The notes beneath the pieces were generated by a model, which did not search any database, had not been told where the DNA came from, and worked only from the letters and a program-made list of their open reading frames with translations. The position numbers were made by a program, and so were the translations under genes. A stretch of 64,000 bases of DNA, from NCBI RefSeq assembly GCF_000151315.2, contig NW_011887293.1, positions 1,465,585 to 1,529,584 on the forward strand, given 5' to 3'. How positions within the stretch are numbered: position 1 is the first letter of the stretch; each line of letters begins with the position of its first letter. Positions 12,195-24,323 of this stretch are shown piece after piece. This DNA comes from Capsaspora owczarzaki ATCC 30864. Its lineage: Eukaryota; Opisthokonta; Filasterea.

Positions 12195-14397
12195 CTGCAT
12201 CACAATCAAACGACGAAAATGACCAAACATAAAGGTCAGCACAGAACATTCCGCGAAATTCCTGCAATTCCTTGCGCCCATCATTGGATGGCTTCACTAT
12301 CACATCGTAATAGTTGAAGAAGCATTTCTCCACCCCCTTCACCCTTCTACCCTTTGTCACCTTCCATGAAATGTCATCAGCAGCGCAAACCCAATTTCGG
12401 CATTTCATTTGTCTCCTCCTAGTCCTGGCGCTTTCCCTTCGTTGTTTCTCCACTCCAGTTCCAATAACCACTCCCTGTGTGTTTTTTTTTCAATTTAACA
12501 ATAAAGAGTGAAAGATCTCGCCCCGCCCTCACCCCCCCCCCCCTTCCCTTCACCACCAAACCACCACTGCTTGTGGAGAGTCGAGCCCTCGATGGGTTTT
12601 TTTTTTTTTTTTTGATTGTTTTTTTGTTTGTTTTTGTTCACACCTTTTCAAACGCAAGGGAACACCACCATGCTTTCCACCACCGCCACCCTCGACGCTG
12701 GGCACCCGGCTTAAGTATCACGACTCGTTCAATACACAGACGAGGAATAAAAGCGCCTCGGGCGAGCGATGAAAGTCTAAGCCCAGGGGAATCAGCAGAA
12801 TGCCGAAAAAACAAAATCGCTCACGCATGCTCAAATATGAAAACACTCAACTGGAACAATGGCGACAATGGCAAAGACAACGAGGAGAGCGAAGGGGGCG
12901 ACGTTCAGCGTGCTGCCGCGGATGCTGTTGTTGGTAAAGTGACGAGGAGCATGCCTGGTGGTGGCGGTGCGGCTGGTCGAGAGCGGGTGGCTGAGGAGGA
13001 GTGGGGAATTGATCACGTCCGCTGGCGGTGCTGCTCCCGCTGCTGCTACTCCACGCCGGGCGGGAAGCCGACGGTGACCACCACTGCGGTCCCTCTCCAT
13101 CGTGGGCTGACACAGAGAGGTGTTGGTGCAGCCGCGAGGAGAAACGAGGAGGAAACGCAGAAAGTTGTTGAGAATGTGATAAAAAAAAACGCAAGGCGAG
13201 GCCAAAAAAAAAAAAAAAAAAAAAAAAAAAATTCACAAAGCGGGAGAAAGAGAAAGAAAAGCAAACAAAAGCAAAGAAGAAGAAGAAGAAGAAGAATAGA
13301 AGAAGAAAGAAAGAAAGAAAGAAAGAATGAGAATCACAAGCAAGTAAATAACAAGCGCATCAGCACTCAATAGCAAGACAAGAAAGGGTACGAAAGGAGG
13401 GAGGAAATGAAGAGGTGAAAACAATCAGCGGCGTGACCTGACTTTGACTAATATGGCCGGAAGCTCAAGGTGAACCAAAAGCAGACCAGCCACGCTGTCT
13501 CAGACAAGAAAAATCCTTATTGTCTCCAAGAGGGCGAATCCACGCACGTGAAAACCCACGTGCGAAATGGGGCACCCCAAAATACAAAATAGAAGACGCT
13601 CAATGAAGAAAAAGCAATAAAATGACAACCAAACAACAAAAGCATCGGAATACAAAGCTGCGCCCCGCTATAAACTCAAAATGGTGTGGGTCGAGCCTTG
13701 CATGTGCTGTGACAGCTCGGATACTGTGTTGGGCAGGCGTACAGAGAACCAATCATGAGGGGGGGGGACAATCCGACATTCAGCATCACACCCCTCTCTC
13801 CGCTCACATGCTCGTTGTGCATACCTCGTGCTATTAATGAAACTGCAGCTGTAATTTGCCCCTGGACTTCCAGAAGCGGTACTATCCGGGGCATGACGAC
13901 CACCAGCAGCATCGGCCCTATTGCATGAATGACCACTCGATTCGCCACTCGCTCCAATACAATCCGGTTGCACGTGTCCCCTCGCGCAGCCACTATGCGC
14001 GCAGCAGTAACAAGAGCAAAGACGGAGTGGCTTATACATGTTGGTGGGGGGTGGAGTTTCAACAAACGACAACCTCCACACAATCATCGTACTTAGCTCC
14101 TCGGCATATTCACGCAGTGCAGACAAATTGGCCATGACTCCCACCCCATCAATGTCAACGGTAGAGTGAGATATCCGTCCATTGCTTGCGAGGAAGCACA
14201 GCTCGATTGAAGGGACGCATCTTTGCACTGTCACATCAAATGGGGTAGACCAACAGTGAGACACGGCAAAAACCCTACCTATCGTTCTCTTCCCCACAAT
14301 CCTTTCCAATCCTCGAATGTACAACAAGACGGAAATGGTGACCCATCTCGTGTCACGTCGAAAATCTGAGCAAATTCAGAAACCAATTGAAAAAGGC
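12195..14397. other. Intergenic region rich in homopolymers
   Basis: This stretch must hold the 5' UTR, promoter and any signal-peptide exon of the giant gene, none of which I can place with confidence. It contains T18 at 12597-12614, A28 at 13204-13231 and a (GAA/GAAA)n tract at 13276-13325. Short open frames on the minus strand at 13668-14327 show no recognisable domain and no splice logic, so I do not call a gene there. Confidence 0.6.
13204..13325. repeat. A28 homopolymer followed by (GAA)n/(GAAA)n
   Basis: A28 runs from 13204 to 13231. After about 45 bp of purine-rich sequence come (GAA)n and then (GAAA)n, to 13325. All of it lies between genes. Such tracts are usually variable in length. 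Confidence 0.9.
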
Positions 14398-15001
14398 TCA
14401 ACCAATCGACTCACATTCATCGACCACCAGTCGGACTGAGCTCCGGATGCCTTCCAGAATCTTGGAGTGGAACGACTGGAAGATGCCGAGGTTGACTGGC
14501 GGTGGCGAGACGTGCTGCCGGAAACGGTCGAGGAAGAGCCGCAGCAGCTCAGTGGCGACCAGCTGACCGAGCTGCTTGCCGTCCTGCACGTCGTGGAACA
14601 GCGCGCAGATGATGCCAGTGCGGCCGGCATCGGTGCGGATGGAGACGGCGACTGCAGAGGAAAACAAATCCAACGAGAAAAAAAAAAAAGTCAAAAATCA
14701 TAACAAAAACATCTGGCGCGCCCCAGAAAAAGGTACCCCAAAGCAGAATCGCTTGGTATATGGAGAGTATGGAATTTGAATCGCTTGTAATTCAATGTTC
14801 GTTTCGCGCATTTCCCGGTCCGGCGTTGTTACCTGCGCCGATTTCAACGTAGCTTGCAGGCAGGCCAGTGACGTCGCTGCAGACCTTGAGGATGGCGGTG
14901 ATGAGGGAGCCCGTCAGACGCGGCTGGGCAATCAGCTTGACAAATTCGCGGTCGTAGAGCACCGTGCCCGCCGGACTGATGATCAGCAAGTGGCGTAGCA
15001 T
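14398..15001 (-). CDS. Small longin-like protein, function unknown
   Basis: Two exons, 15001-14833 and 14651-14398, are joined by a gtaaca...ctgcag intron (phase 1) and give 140 residues. The start ATG at 15001 opens MLRHLLIISPAGTVLYDREF, a beta-hairpin-like start typical of longin or roadblock folds, where a hydrophobic strand is followed by a polar turn and 'VLYDR'. The second exon reads VAVSIRTDAGRTGIICALF, DVQDGKQLGQLVATELLRLF and then an amphipathic helix pair. This matches the alternating strand/helix layout of small trafficking longins such as AP sigma, TRAPP or Mon1/Ccz1-type subunits, but I cannot name the family. It lies 403 bp downstream of GOLPH3 on the same strand, also a trafficking gene, which may be coincidence. 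The gene structure is convincing; the fold call is inference. Confidence 0.6.
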
Positions 15002-15404
15002 TTGGTGGGAGGGGAGGCAAATTGAAGAGTGTGTAGAGTCGTGAATAGCAAATAGCTAGCAATCGAAGAAACAAAAAAGAGAAGGGATACAAGAATAATT
15101 TGGTACAATAAGTACAAAGCAACAGCACACACCGGGGAAGAAGCAGCCACCCCAAAAATCAGAGGGCTAACAACAAAGCTGAGAAAGATCGGGAGAGCGA
15201 GAGCATGAGCCGGTTGACGGGGAAGAATAAACGAGCAATCCCGACAGACCGTTCAAATGGGGAGAAACAACAAAAAAAGTCAGACATAACCAACAGCAAA
15301 AGAACCCAATAAAACATAAACGCAGAAACACAGACCACACCACAAGAACAACAACAACAACAACAACGACGCAGCACCAACTCTGAAATTTTGAAAAAAT
15401 TTCT
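15002..15404. other. Intergenic spacer between GOLPH3 and the longin-like gene
   Basis: About 400 bp. It includes a (CAA)n run at 15343-15368 close to the GOLPH3 stop. No gene is seen. It should contain the GOLPH3 3' UTR and the downstream gene's promoter. Confidence 0.6.
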
Positions 15405-17349
<1,945 letters not shown>

Positions 17350-17911
17350 GATGACTACAGAGTCGAGTGAATGAAAAAAAAAAGAAGAAAAAAAAAAAGA
17401 GTGGATTCGATGTCAGATTTGACTGTGAGCACGAGCTGTCTGAGAGTCTGAGAGGCTGAAAGGCTGAAAGTGTCGTAGAAAACCAGATCTACAAGTCGGG
17501 GGGGGGGCAAAAAAGAGAGATCAAAATCAAGAGGACGTTTCCTAGTCAACTAGATCTACAGCACCATACAGTAACGCACACATGCATGGGCGCGAGTTCA
17601 CTCCGTCGATACCTCGCCGCATTCAAGCCGTAATTGATGCCAAGTGCTGGTTATACCAGTTACTGACGTGGCGCAAGGGGGAGCTGCGACATGGTATTTG
17701 TGTGCTTTTGCATTGTTTTGTCGATGTTTTCGATTTTCGTCTTCTCATCTTTCCAGCTCTTTGGGGGACACAATTGAACACACGAAAGATGGGCGAAATG
17801 ACGGCAACAACGATGGGCCAAAAGTGCTTTGTTTGGAAAAGATAGTAACAGACTCTTGGGGGCAGGTTTGAACGGACGGATTTCAAATGCAACAAAGTAA
17901 GGCATCTCCAC
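17350..17911. other. Intergenic region upstream of GOLPH3
   Basis: 560 bp between the GOLPH3 start and the end of the ankyrin gene. No gene is seen. It carries an A-rich stretch next to the GOLPH3 ATG and a G8 run near 17500. Confidence 0.6.
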
Positions 17912-20900
17912 TCAAGCCTCAATGCGCTTGGCCGGGGCAGGGGAGCGACTCTCAAGCATTGCAAGTGTTCGCATCATGGAATACCTGGTGCGGCGGGATC
18001 GAACGAGAGGCCAAACTTTGGCAGGGTTGCACCCGAGCTCGACTAGGAGGCTTGCCGTACTGGCCGCATCTCGCCGAACAGCCAGATACAGCGCATCGGA
18101 CATGAATGGATCGGACGCGGTAGGATTGGCAACGTTGGCTTGCCAGATCATGCGAATCACATTCAAATTGCCACTATTGATGGCATGTTCGAGCAGCGAG
18201 CGGAAACCGGGCCGATAGACTTTTGCCTGGCAATCCAACAGCATAGCAATCATCGAAACATTTGAATTCGTAATGGCCAGCCATAATGGGGACGGGGCCA
18301 GGAGGCTAGGTTGGCAATCGGGAGATGTGCCTGCCTCAATCAAGCGCTTGGCAGTGCGCAACTGGCCCTGGTTGACGGCGGTCTGCAAAGCCGTCCAGCC
18401 GCTCACATTGATGGCTGCCAAGTCGCCAGGCGTGAGATGGCGCACCAACAAATCGACCGCCCCATAGTTGCCTTGGAATGCGGCGGCCATGAGCGGCGTC
18501 CACCCTTGGTCGGTCGCGGCGTTCGCGTGAGCGCCGCGCTGCAACAGCAGCTCGACGAGCTCCAGAAATCCTTCTTCGCACGCCACCAACAAAGCCGAGC
18601 CCATGCGGCCTGGGGGGCGAGCATTCGGGGAAATGCCATTGTCGAGCAGCGCGCGAACACACTCGACACGATTCCGCTTCACAGCCTCGTGTAACAGAGT
18701 GGCGTGTTGATCGACAGACAGGGTGGAGGTCTTGAGCAAGGCATCAAGGGCTTTGTGTTGACTGGAGCCGATTGCGTCCACGAGAACGGTGAGTTGCGAG
18801 TGTGCCGCTACCCCATGCTTGTTGTTGGAGCTCGAATCAAACCCAATCTTTGCTGCAAGTGTGGCGTCTGGCGCAGCGCGATTGATCGCATCCATGATGA
18901 GTCGATCGACCTTGGCAAACGCCTCCCCTGCAGCTCGAGAGCGGGCAGCATGCATGAGAACGGTGCGATTGTGGCTGTCGCGAGCGAGTACGTCAGCACC
19001 CGCGCGTAACAACATCTCGACCAGGGGAAAAGACAAGGCTTCCGCCGCGAGCATGAGCGGGCTGATTCCTTGCGCTGCAGCGAGATTCGGATTGGCTCCG
19101 TGGGCCAAAAGTTCTGCAGTCACTTGGTCGGATTTCATCTGAATGCTTGTGATTAGCGCAGTTGTTTGACGTGTGCCTGCCGTACTCGCATAAGCATCGC
19201 GTGCTGCAGAAGAAGAAGGAGAAGAAGAAGAAGAAGCAGAGGAAGAGGAAGAAGACACAGCAGCAGAAGTTCCCTTGGGAGAAACGGGCACGAGCTCATT
19301 CACATTAGCTCCATTCTCGCAAAGCAGCTTCACCATTGCCAGATTGCCGGCACGCACGGCAACCTGCAATGGCGGCAACTTTGTGGGCGGAATTGGAAGG
19401 AGCACATCCAGGTTGCCAGCGCCGAGAAGCAGTTTGGCCTTTGCAACATTTTGGCTCTTGACGGAATGGTGGAAGAGCTGCTGGAGTATCGCAAGGGGCA
19501 CGGAGATCCTTCTCTCCGAGTGCACACCAAGCAGCAGTGTAACAATCTCAGAGGACGCAGAGCCTAAAGACTGAACCGCAGCAGCAAGAGCAGCGCCTGA
19601 CTCTTCCACAGGCGCACCGGCAGACACCAACCGTTTGACTTTGGCGGGACTGTCGCTCTTGGCGGCCAAAACTAGCAAATTTTCAGATGCGGCATTGGCG
19701 CCATGTTGCAGCAGTAGATCAACGACCTGCTCGGAAGTCGCCAGGCGCGACTGCAGAGCATCATCCAAGGCCGTCGCACTGCTCGAGTTGCAAGCGTTCA
19801 CGTCGAAAATCTTGGCCTCAAGCAAAGCTTTGATCTCTGCGATTTTGCAATACCGTGTGGCCCAGACAAGCGGGAGCGGCGCCTCGAGGGAGCCAGTCAG
19901 CGGTTGACAGGTAGCCCCCTCGGCCAAAAGGAGCTGGATTACTTGAACATGACCACCAAAGATGGCCACATGCAATGGTACAATGAGAGGAGCACCATTC
20001 TTCGAGGCAGGCGGCACGGTCGGGTTGATGGTTGCACCCGCATAAATTAAAGTCTTGACAATCTCGTGATACCCGAGGGCGGCGGCAGAGGCGAGCGCAG
20101 AACGGCCGTTACTGTCACACAAGTCGACGTCGGCTCCAGCAACTAACAGCAACTGAACGGCGGGGAGACAGCCTGCGCCAGCCGCCGCGACCAGCGGCAC
20201 GCTCATCGAGGAAGGGTCGGAGGGATCGGGTTGCGCGCCTGCTTGCAACAGCAGATCGACGACATCGGGCAGACTCATTGCCGCGGCATATCGCAGCGCA
20301 GAGTAGCCCTGATGGGTGACAGCATCCACCGGGATGTCCGACCGTTTCAAGAGTAGCTCTATCATGGGTTTGTCGTTTCGCCAGACCGCTTCCATCAGCA
20401 GAGTCACAAAGGTGGTCTGGTGAGGGATTGCTTGCGCCCCTGCACCGAACAAGGCGCTTGCCAGTTCCACCTCACCCCGAGAGACAGCCAGCCGCAGTGC
20501 AGATTGATTCTTGTAGTTGGTGACATTGAGGTAGCGCTGCACGACGGTCTGACGGGCGGCCTCGCCCGATTTCGGGAGCGCGTCGAGAATCGTGCGTGCT
20601 AATGGGTAGCATTTCGCGCCGATCGCATCCAGTAGCGATGTGCTTCCTGGCACGTGTTGGGAAGCATCGCACTTGCTGCGCCAGGCATCCAAGTCTGCCT
20701 CCGAGAGCAGCGCGGCGAGCCGGGCATCGTCCTGCTGCAGCATCGCGCTAACCAGTGGCGAATCAAGGGCCATTGCAGCGTGCACAGCCTCCACTTCCTT
20801 GTCAATGGCCCGTTCGTTGCGCTTTGGGCTGGCACGCAGCTTGTCCAAGTGGTAAGCTTTGGGGTGTTGGTCTGAATCCGGCGGCGCGTTCCCGATGGTG

Positions 20901-21409
20901 GACCTGAGTGTGCTTGTTGCGCTGTCTGAGCCACTCTGATCCGCTGGATTCAGCGTGGTACTCCCTGTCAATGCATCTCGCGGTGTCGGTTTGAGTGGTA
21001 TGCTTGGTACTTGAGCACTAGCACGCTTGCGAGCAGAAGCAGCAGCAGCAACAGCAGCAGCAGAAGAAGAAGTAGACGACGAAGCAGTGGGAGGCACACG
21101 AGGCTGGCTGCGCTTGACGTGTGCATCAGCCAATGTGGGCCGCAATGCTTGGCGTGATGATGGTGCTTCTAGCTCGGCCGTGAGTGTCTTGGCAGCGGCA
21201 GATCCAGCTGGGCCAGCGGCAGCGACCGGTGGGCGCGACGATGGCCGATCCGCCTGCGCCGATGACAAGAACGAACGACGACTTGGAGCACTCGGTGGAC
21301 TAGGATGATGGATGAAGGAGGGGTGATGCTGGTGCTGGTGGTGGTGGCGATGGGTGAGGCGGGCTTGGACGGGCAGCGCGGTCGAGCGCAGCACGAGGCG
21401 ACCGAGCAT
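17912..21409 (-). CDS. Large intronless ankyrin-repeat protein with possible mitochondrial presequence
   Basis: One uninterrupted 1,165-codon reading frame starts at the ATG at 21409. Residues 1-20 (MLGRLVLRSTALPVQARLTH) are basic and free of acidic residues, as in a mitochondrial targeting peptide; a His/Ser/Ala-rich linker follows to about residue 200. From about residue 215 to the end there are roughly twenty ankyrin repeats, for example HQGYSALRYAAAMSLPDVVD, NGRSALASAAALGYHEIVKT, DQGWTPLMAAAFQGNYGAVD and SGWTALQTAVNQGQLRTAKR. A Ser run coded by (GAA/GAG)n on the plus strand (about 19205-19255) interrupts the array. No catalytic or membrane domain is seen. Being intronless is unusual here, since nearly every other gene in the window has introns. 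The function is unknown; ankyrin arrays serve as protein-binding scaffolds. Confidence 0.9.
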   Translation of the reverse strand: MLGRLVLRSTALPVQARLTHRHHHQHQHHPSFIHHPSPPSAPSRRSFLSSAQADRPSSRPPVAAAGPAGSAAAKTLTAELEAPSSRQALRPTLADAHVKRSQPRVPPTASSSTSSSAAAVAAAASARKRASAQVPSIPLKPTPRDALTGSTTLNPADQSGSDSATSTLRSTIGNAPPDSDQHPKAYHLDKLRASPKRNERAIDKEVEAVHAAMALDSPLVSAMLQQDDARLAALLSEADLDAWRSKCDASQHVPGSTSLLDAIGAKCYPLARTILDALPKSGEAARQTVVQRYLNVTNYKNQSALRLAVSRGEVELASALFGAGAQAIPHQTTFVTLLMEAVWRNDKPMIELLLKRSDIPVDAVTHQGYSALRYAAAMSLPDVVDLLLQAGAQPDPSDPSSMSVPLVAAAGAGCLPAVQLLLVAGADVDLCDSNGRSALASAAALGYHEIVKTLIYAGATINPTVPPASKNGAPLIVPLHVAIFGGHVQVIQLLLAEGATCQPLTGSLEAPLPLVWATRYCKIAEIKALLEAKIFDVNACNSSSATALDDALQSRLATSEQVVDLLLQHGANAASENLLVLAAKSDSPAKVKRLVSAGAPVEESGAALAAAVQSLGSASSEIVTLLLGVHSERRISVPLAILQQLFHHSVKSQNVAKAKLLLGAGNLDVLLPIPPTKLPPLQVAVRAGNLAMVKLLCENGANVNELVPVSPKGTSAAVSSSSSSASSSSSPSSSAARDAYASTAGTRQTTALITSIQMKSDQVTAELLAHGANPNLAAAQGISPLMLAAEALSFPLVEMLLRAGADVLARDSHNRTVLMHAARSRAAGEAFAKVDRLIMDAINRAAPDATLAAKIGFDSSSNNKHGVAAHSQLTVLVDAIGSSQHKALDALLKTSTLSVDQHATLLHEAVKRNRVECVRALLDNGISPNARPPGRMGSALLVACEEGFLELVELLLQRGAHANAATDQGWTPLMAAAFQGNYGAVDLLVRHLTPGDLAAINVSGWTALQTAVNQGQLRTAKRLIEAGTSPDCQPSLLAPSPLWLAITNSNVSMIAMLLDCQAKVYRPGFRSLLEHAINSGNLNVIRMIWQANVANPTASDPFMSDALYLAVRRDAASTASLLVELGCNPAKVWPLVRSRRTRYSMMRTLAMLESRSPAPAKRIEA

Positions 21410-22039
21410 GATGCCAAGAAATCTGAGACCGCGGGAGGATGAGAACTGAGCTCAGTTGGATTGAACGTCGCCGACAAACAAAGCAACACAGATGAACCAG
21501 ACACCAACGAATTGGAAGAATAGGCTGGGAGTAAACGTAGAAATCGAAGGGTGATGGCAAAGTTACTGTAGTGAATGCTTTCATCATTGGGTTCAAACAA
21601 GACTCCAAACCAGGACATGGACAGTAGAACAGACAGACAGACAGACAGACAGACGGACAAAAACAACACACTGCGACAAACCAGTGTCGAAAAAAAACGA
21701 GCCAAACGTCAAACACACAACAACAACAACAACAACAACTACAACAACAACAACAGAAAAAAACGAACGCGCGATCATGAAACAACAGAAACAACCAACC
21801 ACGAGGAGCAAGAGAAGGACAAGGAAGGGCAAGGTGTGACGCAGGAAACTTGAGCATCGGAGGATGGCATCAACAGTCAAACAGGGCGACTTTCGAAAAC
21901 GTCCTCGAACACCTCCCGAGCTTTGCAGCTCATGCCAAGACAGTCGGAAGCACAGAAACACAAATCACAGCACAGACATTAAAAGAAACACCCAATCGAG
22001 TATTCTTCAAAAAACAAACTGCGACCAGGTCGGTTCCGT
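21410..22039. other. Intergenic spacer with (ACAG)n and (CAA)n repeats
   Basis: 630 bp between the TNFAIP8-like stop and the ankyrin ATG. It contains (ACAG)n at about 21629-21654 and (CAA)n at about 21719-21756. No gene is seen; it should hold the ankyrin gene promoter. Confidence 0.7.
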
Positions 22040-22715
22040 TCAAAGCTTCTTTTGGTCAATCAGCGAATTCAGCCCGACGCAAACCTTGCCAAGCGTCTCG
22101 CGGCTCTTGCCCTTCTTGTCAAAAATGTTCTCGAGGAACTCGGGGCTGCCATAGAAGGCAAAAACGTGGCGAGCGCGGTTGCACGACTTTTCGGTCAAAT
22201 GCTTGGCGAGCAGTACCAACAGTAGTCGCTGCATCTCTGCCATGTTGGCCGAGAGGATGACCTTGTCAAAGGTAAAGTCGACCTCGTACATGCTCAGCAG
22301 GCTGAGGAAGGTGTTGGTTGTCTTTTTTCGCAGCTGGTTGAGCGTTTCAATGTCCTCGGCCGAAAACTGGTTGTTCTTGGCCAGAATGCCCAGCTTGACG
22401 ACCGTCTTGATCAAGTCCTTGGAGAGCTTTTGCGCCTCCTTCTTGTCGGCCTCGAGCGCGGCGAGTTCGTAGACCTGCGCCCGAAACACCAAAATTTTAA
22501 ATTAAAAAAAAAAAAAGCCGGAATGTGATCAAAAGTGCGTTTACAGTTGTGCACCGACTCCCGGGGGGTTCTCTCGTCGTGAGCGTGTTTACCTGGTCGA
22601 GCAAGTCGGCAACCTCGTCGTCAATAAAGTTCTTGACGACCTTGCCCGAGGCCATCTTGCCAATGAGCTTCTTTTGCGCGCGCAGCGAGAAGCTCTTCGG
22701 GTTGAAATCGGTCAT
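22040..22715 (-). CDS. TNFAIP8 / TIPE family phosphoinositide-transfer protein
   Basis: Two exons, 22715-22593 and 22474-22040, are joined by a 118-bp intron (gtaaac...cgcag, phase 0) and give 185 residues; human TIPE2 has 184. Family landmarks: an N-terminal SFSLRAQKKLIGKMASGKVV followed by FIDDEVADLLDQVYEL; KDLIKTVVKLGILAKNNQFS; EVDFTFDKVILS; HLTEKSCNRARHVFAFYG; and a C-terminal LGKVCVGLNSLIDQKKL. The TIPE homology fold is a six-helix bundle with a hydrophobic cavity that takes phospholipid tails. In animals these proteins control apoptosis, inflammation and leukocyte polarity through PtdIns(4,5)P2/PIP3 transfer. Here a role in membrane phosphoinositide handling is inferred. No close paralogue is seen in the window. 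Confidence 0.93.
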
Positions 22716-24323
22716 CTTCTGTCGGCTCGGTTGTTTCTGTAGCAGTCACACGAGTAGTTTGGCGATTGTTGTTGTGAGGTTTTGATCAATCGTCTCAGTC
22801 GGCTTTGTTCCTCAGTGCCAAACCCCTCCCCCTTGTTTTTTTCTTCTTTTTGTTGACGCTTGATGATTGACCACGCCCTCTTTCTCATTCTCCTCCCAAA
22901 GCCCCTCAGCCCATCGCTTTTGTCTCGAATCGCGGTGCGATGATCATCATGATGATGATGATGGAAAAGCCGCGTGTTTCTTGTTGCGTGTTTTCCAGAC
23001 TGTGTTCCAGCAATGTGTTATGCTGGTTGATCAACACTTGTTGTGATTTCAATGGCTTTTTTTTTTTTCAATGGTATGTTTGTTTTTTTCCAATGCAAAT
23101 TCAAACAGAATGAATTTGAGATGAAAGGAATAATAATAAACACCTTTAAAATAAATAATAAACACTTTGTTTATGAATCGCTTTTTTTTTTTTTTTTTTT
23201 GGTTTTGTTTGATTGTTTTGCGCTTCACTCAGTGCTGTCTCGACGCTCCTCCGTCCAACCGCACACCTCGCATTCGCCACACAGCGCGCAGAGAGGACTG
23301 CGACGTGACCTGCATTGCTTGTTCTGGAAGGAGCGCAATGCCATGCACAGTGGCTGTTTTGATAAATAGCGCTGCTGCGGTTGTTTGGTTTTTTTTTTTT
23401 TTTTTTTTTTTTTTAAGCAGTCGCACCTGACAACACCTCCTTTCGCTCTTTATTTTTGCCCCTTCTGCCTCTATTCTCGACTGTCGGACGAGCGACGACT
23501 ATTTTCAATTTTCAAACCCCACCGTCAACACGTCGCAGCAAAAGGTCTCACTCCCGCAATCTGGGAACATTGCTGCAAAAGTCAAAAGCGTCATTGAAGA
23601 AAGAAGAAAAAAAAAAACTGGAAGAAACCACACACAAACAAAGACCGCTCACACTACCAGCAGCAGCAGCACCGCCGCTCCACTCGCTCACTCGCGCGCT
23701 GTCTCATTACACACCCTCGCTTGTCTGTAAGGAAAGTGAGTCACTTGGGTGCTGCTCGGTGGAAGGCGGGGAGGGGAGTGAACGGCGAAAGGGCGAAGGT
23801 AGAAAACAATCCAACTCACATCACAAAATTGAAAAGAAAAAAAAAAAAAGACTGCAATGATCAACAACATCGATTCCAGATTGGAGATGAGATTGAAAAT
23901 CAGGAAGGAAAGAGGCGGGGGAGGGAGGCGCGGTGTGGGGCGACGCTTCTGTGATGGAACACTCACAGATTGAGGTCTTGCGGCCTGTTTTGACTTCTGC
24001 CCAACCCCCCACCCCCTTTAACACTCTCTCTCCCCTTGCTCCAGCAATAAATATCTACTTTCATAAAACATCACGAAGCGGGGACAGTCATTTTTTGGTT
24101 TTTTCATTACCACTGCGTGAAATCTGTGTCCGGAACTGTTGATCGTTCAAAATGGAGCAAAGTCGGTTGTTGATTGCTTGCTTTCAAACATTTTCGCCGC
24201 TCAGTTCTCTGTCTGAGTTTTCATCGTCATCCGGTTTATTTTTGTCATAGCTCAGTCTTTTTTTTTTCCCTCAAATCCTCACACGCCTTTGTCTGAGATT
24301 TTTTTTTCCCTCCATTTTTGAAA
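22716..24323. other. Divergent intergenic region with multiple homopolymer runs
   Basis: 1.6 kb separates the start codons of the TNFAIP8-like (-) and Ala/Glu-rich (+) genes. It contains T runs near 23181-23200 and 23392-23414, an ATGATG stretch near 22945 and A-rich patches. Open frames here are short and dominated by homopolymer translation. No gene is called. Confidence 0.6.

Noticed and set aside
13668-14327. Open frame of about 220 codons on the minus strand in the intergenic region
   Set aside because: Composition is mixed, with no domain, no codon bias and no plausible exon partners; best taken as chance.
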